From positions 1 to 64,000 of the IMG/VR virus record IMGVR_UViG_3300025137_005412: DNA of 64,000 nucleotides, one strand, 5' to 3'. The stretch comes from a virus. The position numbers and the translations under genes were made by a program. How positions within the stretch are numbered: position 1 is the stretch's first letter; every line of letters begins with the position of its first letter. The notes beneath the pieces are model-generated. The model worked only from the letters and a program-made list of their open reading frames with translations. It did no database searches and was not told where the DNA came from. Shown here piece by piece: positions 32,885-41,059 of this stretch.

Positions 32885-33641
32885 TCAGCCGTATCTTCAT
32901 ATAGATCTATTAGATAATAATACTGCAAGTGAAATTCATCAAGAAGTAGTATGGGGTATGTCAATGACTGACAATACTATATTTAGTGTTGGTGATGACT
33001 ATAGTCGTGGTGATGCATATACCAAATATTTTGATTCAGATTTTTTAGATGTAAAATATGCTAGGCAGGCATTATCAGAAGATGAAGAACAAAGAATCAA
33101 GTCATTACCAGTTGATGATTTTAAAAAGCAAAAGATTATGGAAAGGTATCTTAAGTTCTCTAAAGGTGCTTATTACCCATGGAGAGATGTATATCCAATC
33201 ATGTGGTCTCAATGGAATGAACAAGAACATATTCATGGTAAGTATATTCCAGATGAAGCAAAGAAATTATTTCCTGGTACAATTAAATGGATATGGTCAA
33301 AGCTACCATTTAAGCAAATTGGTAGAGTGAATATATTTGGTGTAGATAGTTCTCAACATATTACGGTACATAGAGATAATAATCCATTTGTAATGGGTAG
33401 TGATCATCATTCAATTATGTTAAGTCCAGCAAAAAACAAAAGGAGTTTTATATACGACCAAGAAAATGATAAGAAACATTATGTAGATAGCAACTGTTAT
33501 GTATTTCATGATCTTAATTATCATGGTGTTGATCCTAATCCACAATGGACATACACTATTAGAGTAGATGGAATATTTACAGACACATTTTTAAACAACT
33601 TAGAATATAGGAGGCCATGGAATGTCAAAAAACAATCCTAA
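32838..33641 (+). CDS. 2OG-Fe(II) oxygenase-like protein
   Basis: 267 aa, starting inside uvsX behind GGAGGAAA. The distal half shows HITVHRDNNPFVMG (His-x-Asp, about 175), SFIYDQENDKKHYV, and YVFHDLNYHGVDPNPQWTYT ending with IRVDG. This gives the HxD...H...R order of 2OG oxygenases. The first 140 residues are unrelated and aromatic-rich. It is placed in the recombination/replication block, so a nucleic-acid or protein substrate is conceivable but not shown. Confidence 0.6.
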   Translation: MSKLSKKIQPLITINDQPYLHIDLLDNNTASEIHQEVVWGMSMTDNTIFSVGDDYSRGDAYTKYFDSDFLDVKYARQALSEDEEQRIKSLPVDDFKKQKIMERYLKFSKGAYYPWRDVYPIMWSQWNEQEHIHGKYIPDEAKKLFPGTIKWIWSKLPFKQIGRVNIFGVDSSQHITVHRDNNPFVMGSDHHSIMLSPAKNKRSFIYDQENDKKHYVDSNCYVFHDLNYHGVDPNPQWTYTIRVDGIFTDTFLNNLEYRRPWNVKKQS

Positions 33642-33903
33642 GAATTTTAAATCATATATAGACCCTGAAGGTGGTGAATGGATAGAAGTCACCGGTAAAG
33701 GTCATAAATATAATGGTGTTATATGGAGACCAGTAGATATGGATCTTAAAGAAGATAAGATTAAATTTCAAGTAGAGTTTCTCACTATCGAAGATGCTGA
33801 GAAATATGCTAAAGAATCAAAGTTTGAACAAATGGCATCTGATATTATAGCAGACATATTAAACGTGAAAAAGAATGATGCACCGAGTATAATTATTCCA
33901 TGA
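33622..33903 (+). CDS. small unknown protein between oxygenase and helicase
   Basis: 93 aa behind TAGGAGG, overlapping its neighbours by 20 and 4 nt. It has a beta-rich start (YIDPEGGEWIEVTGKGHKYNG) and a helical end. It may be a small loader or accessory factor of gp41 by position, since T4 gp59 is a helicase loader; the sequence does not show this. Confidence 0.5.
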   Translation: MSKNNPKNFKSYIDPEGGEWIEVTGKGHKYNGVIWRPVDMDLKEDKIKFQVEFLTIEDAEKYAKESKFEQMASDIIADILNVKKNDAPSIIIP

Positions 33904-35270
33904 GTGTTGATTCAACAGAACTTAGAAAAGGTATCTTATACAATATGATGGTCAACGAAGACTATTGTAGAAAAGTTGCACCATTTCTTAAAGATGATTA
34001 TTTTACAGAAAAGCATGAGAAAGTTATTCTCGAAGAAGTTGTAAGATACTTTAATAAGAACAATGCATTACCTAGTTCTGCTGCACTTAAAATTGAAGTT
34101 GAATCAAGAACTGATTTGACTGAGCCAATTTATAACTCTATTCAAGATTTTCTAAATAAAGATATACAGCCAATTAATAAAACTGATTGGTTAGTTGATA
34201 AAACAGAAATGTGGTGTCAAGAGCGTGCAATAGTAAATGCAGTATATAAAGCTGTTAATGTTATTGGTGGTGATGATAAGAAAACTCCAATGACAGCATT
34301 ACCTGAATTATTACATGATGCTATTGGTACTTCATTTGATAAATCTGTAGGTCATGATTATACAGAACAAGTTGAAGAAAGATGGGATTACTATAATAAG
34401 AAAGAAAACAAATTAGAAACTGGTCTTGAACATTTAGATTATATCTTACGTGGTGGTATTCCTGAAAAAACACTTGGTGTTATTATGGCTGGTACTGGTG
34501 TAGGTAAATCTTTATTTATGTGTTCAGTATCATCAAGTTTACTTGAACGTGGTAAAAATATTCTTTATATTACTATGGAAATGGCAGAAGAAAAGATTGC
34601 ACAAAGAATTGATCAGAATTTACTTGACATGACTCAAGAAGAATTAGATTCTGTTGGTAAAGATAACTTCTTAAAAAGATTCCAAACATTAAGAACAAAA
34701 ACACAAGGTAGATTAGTTGTAAAAGAATATCCTACTGGTATGGCTACTGCAGCACACTTCAGATCTTTACTTAAAGAACTTGATATGAAGAAAACATTTG
34801 TACCTGATTTAATATGTATTGATTATCTTAATATTTGTAATTCTCTTAGTATAGGTAAAAATGCAAACAGCTATGAAAAGATAAAAGCTATTGCTGAAGA
34901 ACTTCGTGCATTAGCTATGGAATACAATGTTCCTGTATTAACTGCTACACAAACAAATAGACAAGGCATGAATGATGCTGATGTTGGTATGACTGATGTT
35001 TCAGAATCATTTGGTTTACCTATGACAGCGGATTACTTCTTTGCTATGACTACAAATGATCAACTTAGAAATGATATGATGATTAGATTCAGTCAACTTA
35101 AGAATCGTTATGGTGATCCAGCAGATAGAAAAAACTGGCTACTCGGTGTTGATTATGAACATATGAAAGTCACTGATATAAAAGATCAACCTACACATAT
35201 AGAAGCACAAAATCATGCAGCCAAAAATCCACAAACTGCTCAGCCTACCCTCAATATTGATTGGACCTAA
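33900..35270 (+). CDS. 41: replicative DNA helicase gp41 (DnaB family)
   Basis: 456 aa (T4 gp41 475). The N-terminal helical domain precedes GGIPEKTLGVIMAGTGVGKS (Walker A, about 185-205), ILYITMEMAEEKIAQRID, and LICIDYLNICNS (Walker B-like, about 300). Then VLTATQTNRQGMNDADVG and DVSESFGLPMTADYFFAMTT follow, with an Arg-finger region FSQLKNRYGDP. It forms the hexameric helicase with the primase-like protein. It starts 4 nt inside the previous gene. Confidence 0.93.
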   Translation: MSVDSTELRKGILYNMMVNEDYCRKVAPFLKDDYFTEKHEKVILEEVVRYFNKNNALPSSAALKIEVESRTDLTEPIYNSIQDFLNKDIQPINKTDWLVDKTEMWCQERAIVNAVYKAVNVIGGDDKKTPMTALPELLHDAIGTSFDKSVGHDYTEQVEERWDYYNKKENKLETGLEHLDYILRGGIPEKTLGVIMAGTGVGKSLFMCSVSSSLLERGKNILYITMEMAEEKIAQRIDQNLLDMTQEELDSVGKDNFLKRFQTLRTKTQGRLVVKEYPTGMATAAHFRSLLKELDMKKTFVPDLICIDYLNICNSLSIGKNANSYEKIKAIAEELRALAMEYNVPVLTATQTNRQGMNDADVGMTDVSESFGLPMTADYFFAMTTNDQLRNDMMIRFSQLKNRYGDPADRKNWLLGVDYEHMKVTDIKDQPTHIEAQNHAAKNPQTAQPTLNIDWT

Positions 35271-35282
35271 ACCATTCTCTTA

Positions 35283-35301
35283 GAGTATAAAAAATATACT
35301 C
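35283..35301. repeat. inverted repeat GAGTATA-N5-TATACTC
   Basis: A perfect 7-bp inverted repeat with a 5-A spacer lies just after the gp41 stop and 9 nt before the -10 box of rnh. It could be a weak transcript end for gp41 or an operator. GAGTATA also recurs in the -10 regions at 12043 and 51318. Confidence 0.45.
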
Positions 35302-35309
35302 AGAACTAG

Positions 35310-35315
35310 TATAAT
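35310..35315 (+). promoter_or_regulatory. -10 box (TATAAT) for RNase H
   Basis: CTAGTATAATATTA, 22 nt before ATG 35338, with AAGGAG at about 35327 as ribosome binding site. Confidence 0.5.
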
Positions 35316-35337
35316 ATTAATAGCAAAAGGAGATAAT

Positions 35338-36186
35338 ATGATTTTATTAGATTTTAGTTCAATAGCCATGTCAGCCATGTTCCCACGTATCGAGGAGTTT
35401 GATGAGGAAAAAGAACTTATAAGACACACGATGATTAACATTATTCGTAAGTATAATGTAGAACATAGAGATGAATATGGTGAAACAATAGTATGTATGG
35501 ATGCTGCTAATTCATGGCGTAGACAATACTTTACACCATATAAAGCTAATCGTAGAAAGAATAGAAGTAATAGTATACACGATTGGGATGGTATCTTTAA
35601 GATGATCAATCAGGTACGTGATGATATTATACAGTATAGTCCATTTAAATGTGTATGGGTAGACACATGTGAAGCAGATGATGCTATAGGAACTATTGTA
35701 GAAAAGAATAATACACCTCAGCCAGTACTTATTGTATCTCCTGATGGTGATTTCAAACAATTACAGAAATATCCTAATGTAAAACAATGGTCAAATATAC
35801 AGAAAAAATGGGTAAAATCAGATAATCCTGAAGAAGAACTATTTGAAAAGATATGTAGAGGTGACACTGGTGATGGTGTTCCTAATGTATTATCTGATGA
35901 TGAAGTACTTATTACTGAAGGTGCAAGACAAACACCTGTCACAAAGAAACAAATGACAATGTTAAAAGGTGATCCATTAGAATGGCCACTACAAGTACAA
36001 CGTAGATTTATTAGAAATAAACAACTTATTGATCTAACTCAGACTCCAGAGCTGAAAAAAGATGAAATCATGAAGCAATATAATGGTGATACGCGTGGTT
36101 CTATACAGAAATGGATGAGTTATCTCATGAAACACCAAATGAAGCTTCATTTAGAGTCATTGACTGATTTCGAAGTTCGAAAATAA
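35338..36186 (+). CDS. rnh: T4-type RNase H (5'-3' exonuclease)
   Basis: 282 aa (T4 Rnh 305). LLDFSSIAMSAMFP gives the first metal Asp, CMDAANSWRRQYFTPYKANR the conserved D...R...YK region (about 45-65), VDTCEADDAIGTIVE the acidic pair (about 105-115) and ICRGDTGDGVPNVLS the GDxGDGxPN helix-hairpin-helix region. It removes RNA primers during lagging-strand synthesis. Following gp41 agrees with a replication role. Confidence 0.9.
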   Translation: MILLDFSSIAMSAMFPRIEEFDEEKELIRHTMINIIRKYNVEHRDEYGETIVCMDAANSWRRQYFTPYKANRRKNRSNSIHDWDGIFKMINQVRDDIIQYSPFKCVWVDTCEADDAIGTIVEKNNTPQPVLIVSPDGDFKQLQKYPNVKQWSNIQKKWVKSDNPEEELFEKICRGDTGDGVPNVLSDDEVLITEGARQTPVTKKQMTMLKGDPLEWPLQVQRRFIRNKQLIDLTQTPELKKDEIMKQYNGDTRGSIQKWMSYLMKHQMKLHLESLTDFEVRK

Positions 36187-36230
36187 TAAATACTATGTCG
36201 ACAATTTAACATTATTTAAGGAGACTCCAA

Positions 36231-36881
36231 ATGGCATATAAAGGTTATAGAAAACCAATCGTATTTCGAGGTACAGATTCAGAGACATCTCTGCAATATG
36301 TAGGTTCGGTAGATACGACTACCACTGGAACTACTGATTCTGACGATAATACACTTGCTACGGTCGGCGGATTTGGAGTCACTCATGCAGTCACTTCTAG
36401 AAAAGCATCCGGTAATACTGTAGCAACTGCCGATTCCGATGGAAACAAAGGAACAGTCAAATCATTAGAGATATTGGAAGCGCTGCCAGGTTGGTACATG
36501 AAAGGTGATTCATCAAAAGGAAATACAGCAATACTGGATTCCGATGCTGAAGGCAACTTTGGTACAGACCTAGGTACTTCTACTGATGTTCAGGTTGAAA
36601 ATGGTATATACACATTAAGTTTCGCTACTAGAGATTCAGACTGTGGTGTAGGTGACTACATCGTAGCTGTTCAAGGTGGTGGAGTTTACTATGAAGGCTA
36701 TGTCACTGGCAAAACAACAGGAAACAATGATATCCAGATTCGTCCGGTATCAGGAAACTGGAAAGGTTTTGACGGTACAGCAGCTTGGAAATATACCACT
36801 TCAAACAAACAGCATAAAGGTCAAGATATCGAATTTGCTGGAACAGTAGTAGATGCACCAACAGCTAAATTCAAAATTTAG
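36231..36881 (+). CDS. probable virion-associated protein, Asp/Thr/Gly-rich
   Basis: 216 aa. It is rich in Thr, Gly, Asp, Ser and Val and poor in Cys and Leu, with repeated D-S-D-x-N/T motifs (TTDSDDNT, TADSDGNK, ILDSDAEGN, ATRDSD). This composition and predicted beta structure suggest a decoration, fibre-associated or structural protein. AAGGAG precedes the start, and a degenerate AATAAATA lies about 40 nt upstream. Function is inferred from composition only. Confidence 0.45.
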   Translation: MAYKGYRKPIVFRGTDSETSLQYVGSVDTTTTGTTDSDDNTLATVGGFGVTHAVTSRKASGNTVATADSDGNKGTVKSLEILEALPGWYMKGDSSKGNTAILDSDAEGNFGTDLGTSTDVQVENGIYTLSFATRDSDCGVGDYIVAVQGGGVYYEGYVTGKTTGNNDIQIRPVSGNWKGFDGTAAWKYTTSNKQHKGQDIEFAGTVVDAPTAKFKI

Positions 36882-36893
36882 AGGTAGTTAATT

Positions 36894-37430
36894 ATGGCAA
36901 CAGCGGTTATTACATGGGGCAGAATGAACCCACCAACCGCTGGTCATGAAAAACTGGTAAACAAATTAAGAAAGGCTTCTCGCTTTCACGGTGGGAAGCC
37001 TTTCGTGTTTCTAACGAAGACATTCAAAAAACCAAAAGACCCACTTCCATATAGAGATAAAGTCAAGCTTGCAAAGAAAGCATTTGGTAATATTGTAAAA
37101 GATCATAAAGGTAAAACACTTATTGATCTTATGAAAGAACTAGAAAAGAAGTATGATGACCTATATGTAGTTGTAGGCTCTGATAGAGTAAGTGAATTCG
37201 AAACACTCTTAAACAAATATAATGGAAAAGATTATACATTTTCTAGTATAACTATATTATCTGCAGGAGAAAGAGACCCTGATGCAGAAGGTGTTTCTGG
37301 TATATCTGCAAGTAAGATGAGAAAATTTGCAGCTGATGATGATTATGATTCATTTGCTAAAGGTTTACCATCATTAATAAGAGGATCAACTGCTAAAAAA
37401 GCATTTGATTTAGTAAGAAAAAATTTATAA
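36894..37430 (+). CDS. NMN adenylyltransferase/cytidylyltransferase-like protein
   Basis: 178 aa. TWGRMNPPTAGHEKLVNKL (7-25) has the HxGH-type nucleotidyltransferase signature (here T-A-G-H). VVVGSDRVSEF and the C-terminal GVSGISASKMRKFAADDD (ISxSxxR) complete the fold. The family includes NadM/NadR and CTP-dependent cytidylyltransferases. Marine T4-like phages carry such a gene under the cytidylyltransferase label. It could restore NAD or activate a sugar/lipid headgroup; substrate is not decided by sequence. A 9-bp perfect hairpin lies in its coding region (36971-37003). Confidence 0.78.
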   Translation: MATAVITWGRMNPPTAGHEKLVNKLRKASRFHGGKPFVFLTKTFKKPKDPLPYRDKVKLAKKAFGNIVKDHKGKTLIDLMKELEKKYDDLYVVVGSDRVSEFETLLNKYNGKDYTFSSITILSAGERDPDAEGVSGISASKMRKFAADDDYDSFAKGLPSLIRGSTAKKAFDLVRKNL

Positions 37431-37445
37431 AAAAAAGGTTATATT

Positions 37446-38030
37446 ATGACTATAAAAACTCAAGACATGCAAGTCTTTGAAATCTTAAATGAACTAGATG
37501 CTTGCACAACAAAACAACGTAAAGTTGATCTCATAAACACTAAGTATAATTCACATACTCCATTACAATATATTCTGAGATGGAACTATGATGATAGCAT
37601 TAAATCAATGATGCCTGAAGGTGAACCACCATTTGATAAAGAAAGAAAAGATGGATCATCTCCACAATCATTATGGACATACTTAAAGATGTTTCCTAAT
37701 TTTGTTGAGTCAGCTCAATCTAAACAACTACCTGAATTGAAAAGAGAAAATCTATTCATTGAAATGCTTGATGCCTTGGATGTAGAAGAATCCGTAACGG
37801 TATGTCTTGCTAAAGACGGTAAGCTTGAGGATAAGTATAATATATCTTTAGATGTAGTAAATGCTGCATACCCTGATATTGGTTTAGTATCAGAACCCCT
37901 ACCTGAACCAACTCCAAAAGAACAAAAAGATGACCTTTTATCGCAAGCAAAGGCAGTAAAGGAACAAGTAAAAGAATTAAATAGTTTAGCAAAAGAGCTA
38001 ACTGATAAAGCAAAAGCGATAACGGAGTAA
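37446..38030 (+). CDS. DUF6433-like phage protein
   Basis: 194 aa. The N terminus (QVFEILNELDACTTKQRKVD then NSHTPLQYILRWNYDD) and the segment LWTYLKMFPNF...ENLFIEMLDALDVEE recall DUF6433 proteins of marine T4-like phages. It is helical and acidic, with a charged coiled tail after a Pro-rich linker (SEPLPEPTPKEQ). Function is unknown. It sits between two accessory enzymes with spacings of 3-15 nt. Confidence 0.65.
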   Translation: MTIKTQDMQVFEILNELDACTTKQRKVDLINTKYNSHTPLQYILRWNYDDSIKSMMPEGEPPFDKERKDGSSPQSLWTYLKMFPNFVESAQSKQLPELKRENLFIEMLDALDVEESVTVCLAKDGKLEDKYNISLDVVNAAYPDIGLVSEPLPEPTPKEQKDDLLSQAKAVKEQVKELNSLAKELTDKAKAITE

Positions 38031-38033
38031 AAT

Positions 38034-38546
38034 ATGGCATTATTAGAATGCGTGAAATTTGGTCACGATATAGGCCAATTAAAGCCTGCAATAAATGAAG
38101 TAGGTTTTGATATACATTATAACAAAATCTACATGAAGTTAGTGGAAGATTTTAATAAAGGTATTGGCGATTTTGCTTTTAACAAAGCCGGAGCACACCT
38201 TCACGGGTTGTACTTCGAAAATTTAAGGGAACGAAGAGAAAACAATATCCCTATTGGAAAAGCGGAACATATCATTACACAAAGGTATGGGAATTTTGAT
38301 AATTTTAAGAAGCAAGTTCAAGAACAAGCTTCGAGATTACAAGGTTCTGGTTGGGTATTTATGAACATGCAAGGTTATGTGAATATTATACCTAATTATA
38401 GAATTGTAGATAATGTTGGAATGATTATAAACTGTTGGGAACATGCTTACGCATATACTTTCGGTCATGATCGAGCAGCATTTGTTGATTCTATATTTGA
38501 TATTATTGATTGGGATAAAGTTAACTCACGTTTGAATGGTGAGTAA
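38034..38546 (+). CDS. iron/manganese superoxide dismutase-like protein with altered metal ligand
   Basis: 170 aa. GFDIHYNKIYMKLVEDFN gives the first His, NKAGAHLHGLYFENLR the second, GSGWVFMNMQG the G-S-G-W segment, and NCWEHAYAYTFGHDRAAFVD the last. In Fe/Mn SOD this reads D-x-W-E-H-x-Y; here the Asp ligand is Asn. The end IIDWDKVNSRL matches N-W-x2-V-x2-R/N. The protein is slightly shorter than bacterial SOD. It would detoxify superoxide if active; the Asn may reduce or alter activity. Confidence 0.78.
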   Translation: MALLECVKFGHDIGQLKPAINEVGFDIHYNKIYMKLVEDFNKGIGDFAFNKAGAHLHGLYFENLRERRENNIPIGKAEHIITQRYGNFDNFKKQVQEQASRLQGSGWVFMNMQGYVNIIPNYRIVDNVGMIINCWEHAYAYTFGHDRAAFVDSIFDIIDWDKVNSRLNGE

Positions 38547-39605
38547 ATGTGTGTTGTTGCTGCAAAGCACTTCAAAGGACATGGTTGGATTTTAGTAAAA
38601 AATCGTGACCGTAATTATCCTACTGAGGTAAAATTAGTTCAATCAAAACGTTCAGGCATTGAACGCTTATTCCTACGTGATACAACTACGGGTTATAGTG
38701 AAGGTCTAAATGAAACAGGCTTATCAATAGTATCTGCTTCAGTGATGGTTAAAAAAGATGAGAAAGAAGGTGGTGGTAGAGCATCTGATTCTCAAAACTG
38801 GACATCACCTGATGGACAAAGAATAAGAAGAGCACTATATCAAAAGACTGTAAAAGGTGCAGTCAAATCATTATTAGATTCACAGATTCCTGGAAACACT
38901 ATTATTTCTGATGGTAAAGAATGCTATCTTATTGAAGCTGCATTTACTAATTACGAAAAACCTGATCAAAAATATCACAGCATAGTTAAAAAGATTCAAC
39001 CAAAAGATATTTGTGTAAGAACAAATCATGGTATAGCATTACCATGGACAGGTTATGATATAAAAGACCCTGAACAAAAACCTGATAGGTTATCTTCAGA
39101 AAGCAGATTGAAAATAGCAACTGCAGAAATTAAAAAAGCTAAGGATCCACAAGCATTATTGAACGCCTTAGGTGTAGCACCTGAAAAAGACCCACAAATG
39201 AATCCTATAAGAATCAATAAAGGTAAAGGTGTTATGAGAACTACAGGTCAAATCATGTTAAATCCATTAGAAAGAGTATTTACATATAGACCTACAATGT
39301 CAGAAGTAGAATTAAGCAACTACAATAAGATCAATGCAGAAACATCTAAGACTTTCTTTGAGATCATATCAAACAGAGAACTAATTAGCTTTGGTTCTTT
39401 TAGTGAAGGTACAGAATCATGGGAAGCAGGATATAAAAGACGTGTAGTAAAGACTACTAAAGCAGAGCATAAAGACAAAGGTCTTATGTGGAGAATTAAA
39501 GGTAAAGACAGACCAGAAATTAGTATCAAACTATATAAAGACAAACCATCTTTTGCAGAATTCAAAAAACAAATGAAAAGAGTGGCTGGACATGAATTTG
39601 GCTAG
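38547..39605 (+). CDS. Ntn-hydrolase-like protein with N-terminal Cys
   Basis: 352 aa. The protein begins Met-Cys, and removal of Met would expose Cys2 as nucleophile. It is followed by HGWILVKNRDRNY, the N-R-D segment seen in the acyl-CoA:6-APA acyltransferase/choloylglycine hydrolase group of Ntn hydrolases. GLNETGLSIVSASV (about 57-70) and ICVRTNHGIALPWTG (about 150) follow the family order. Likely chemistry is amide-bond hydrolysis or transfer. The C-terminal 120 residues are extra. It follows the SOD-like gene without a gap. Confidence 0.6.
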   Translation: MCVVAAKHFKGHGWILVKNRDRNYPTEVKLVQSKRSGIERLFLRDTTTGYSEGLNETGLSIVSASVMVKKDEKEGGGRASDSQNWTSPDGQRIRRALYQKTVKGAVKSLLDSQIPGNTIISDGKECYLIEAAFTNYEKPDQKYHSIVKKIQPKDICVRTNHGIALPWTGYDIKDPEQKPDRLSSESRLKIATAEIKKAKDPQALLNALGVAPEKDPQMNPIRINKGKGVMRTTGQIMLNPLERVFTYRPTMSEVELSNYNKINAETSKTFFEIISNRELISFGSFSEGTESWEAGYKRRVVKTTKAEHKDKGLMWRIKGKDRPEISIKLYKDKPSFAEFKKQMKRVAGHEFG

Positions 39606-40812
39606 TTTCTTATCTGAAGCTGCTGACAGCTCACAGAATCTACATCTTACACATGTAGATGAAGACCTATTTGAAAGAGGAGATGAAGGTGCTAAGGCAT
39701 CTATTGAATCTTGTAGAAATGTATTGGATGGCATTGGTACGGGTGAGACAGCACTTACAATCAAATGGGATGGTGCACCTGCTATATTTGCTGGTGTAGA
39801 TCCTGCTGATGGTAAATTCTTTGTATCAACAAAATCAGCATTCAACAAAACACCAATACTATATAAGAGTGCATCTGATAAGAAAAAATTTAAAACAGGT
39901 GATAAGCTTGCAATTGCTCATAAAGAGTTTCAAAAGATTGGTATACCATCAGGAGTTGTATTACAAGGTGACCTTATGTTTACTAAAGGTGATCAGAAAT
40001 ATGAGACTATTGATGATAAAAGATACATAACAGCTCATCCGAATACTATTGTTTATGCTTGGGATGCTGAAAGTGATGTAGGTAAACAAATAAGAAATGC
40101 AAACATAGGTGTTGTTTGGCATACTACATATTCAGGTAAAGACTTACAAAGTATGAAAGCAAGATTCGGAGTAAACGTAAATAAATTAAAAAGCTCACGT
40201 TCTATATGGATGGATGATGCATATTTTAAAGGTGCTAATGTTGCCTTTACTGATGCTGAGAAAATTAAAGTAGAAAAAATCTTATCATCAGCAGAAAGTA
40301 AAATTGGCAAGTTTGATAAGCTTAAAGAAATAATGGCAATGATACCATCAGCTGCTGTTGGTGCTGGAATAAAAACATTTATAAACTCTAATATTAGAAA
40401 AGGTCAATTGCCTACAGCAAGAAAAAATCCAGTAAAAGATTATATTGAATATGTAGATACATATTACGAAGATAAGATTATCAGTAAGTTAAAGACAGAT
40501 AAAGCTATAGACTCTAAGAGAGCTGCAAAGAGACAATTAAGATCTGATCTTGGTAAGAATGCTGCTATTTTAAAAGCTGCATTTGAATATGTAGATCTCA
40601 TTACTCAAGCTAAAGTACAAATAATTAAAAAACTAGTATCGTTGGATAAACAAAAGCAATTTGTTAAAACAAGTAGTGGTTTTAAAGTGACTAATCCAGA
40701 AGGTTATGTAGCTATAAATTCTAAAAAAGGTGAAGCTGTTAAATTTGTAGACAGATTAGAATTTAGCTATAATAATTTTTCTGACAGTGTAATCAAAGGA
40801 TGGCAAAAATGA
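39592..40812 (+). CDS. ligase-like nucleotidyltransferase (DUF6267-type)
   Basis: 406 aa. Motifs of covalent nucleotidyltransferases occur in order: LTIKWDGAPAIFAG (motif I, KxDG with Lys near 62), GVVLQGDLMF (motif III region, about 125), NPEGYVAI (motif IV, E-G-x-V, about 378) and AVKFVDR (motif V, K-F). The spacing is long because of a helical insertion of about 150 residues. It may adenylate an RNA or other end. Marine T4-like phages carry DUF6267 proteins of this kind, whose activity is not known to me. It overlaps the previous gene by 14 nt. Confidence 0.55.
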   Translation: MNLASFLSEAADSSQNLHLTHVDEDLFERGDEGAKASIESCRNVLDGIGTGETALTIKWDGAPAIFAGVDPADGKFFVSTKSAFNKTPILYKSASDKKKFKTGDKLAIAHKEFQKIGIPSGVVLQGDLMFTKGDQKYETIDDKRYITAHPNTIVYAWDAESDVGKQIRNANIGVVWHTTYSGKDLQSMKARFGVNVNKLKSSRSIWMDDAYFKGANVAFTDAEKIKVEKILSSAESKIGKFDKLKEIMAMIPSAAVGAGIKTFINSNIRKGQLPTARKNPVKDYIEYVDTYYEDKIISKLKTDKAIDSKRAAKRQLRSDLGKNAAILKAAFEYVDLITQAKVQIIKKLVSLDKQKQFVKTSSGFKVTNPEGYVAINSKKGEAVKFVDRLEFSYNNFSDSVIKGWQK

Positions 40813-41045
40813 AAACTATTGTAGTAATAACTGCTTTGTTATGGTATGCAAATAATCCTGTCCAAATGCAAACAGACTGGCCAGGTGGTGAATTTGAAAC
40901 GTTATATGAATGTAGAGAGTTTCTGCACTCTAATAAAGTAATGCTTACATTAGGCTTATTTGAAAAGCACATAGAAGATGAAGAAGGTAATCATCTGTTA
41001 AGTTGGGAGTACTTCTGCGAATCTAGATCTTTTACTGATACATAG
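40800..41045 (+). CDS. small exported-looking protein
   Basis: 81 aa, or 78 aa from ATG 40809. A short basic start and hydrophobic core (KTIVVITALLWYA) suggest a signal peptide or anchor. Two Cys (ECREF and YFCES) could form a periplasmic disulfide. It overlaps the preceding gene by 13 nt. Function is unknown. Confidence 0.5.
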   Translation: MAKMKTIVVITALLWYANNPVQMQTDWPGGEFETLYECREFLHSNKVMLTLGLFEKHIEDEEGNHLLSWEYFCESRSFTDT

Positions 41046-41059
41046 GAATTAAATATAGT

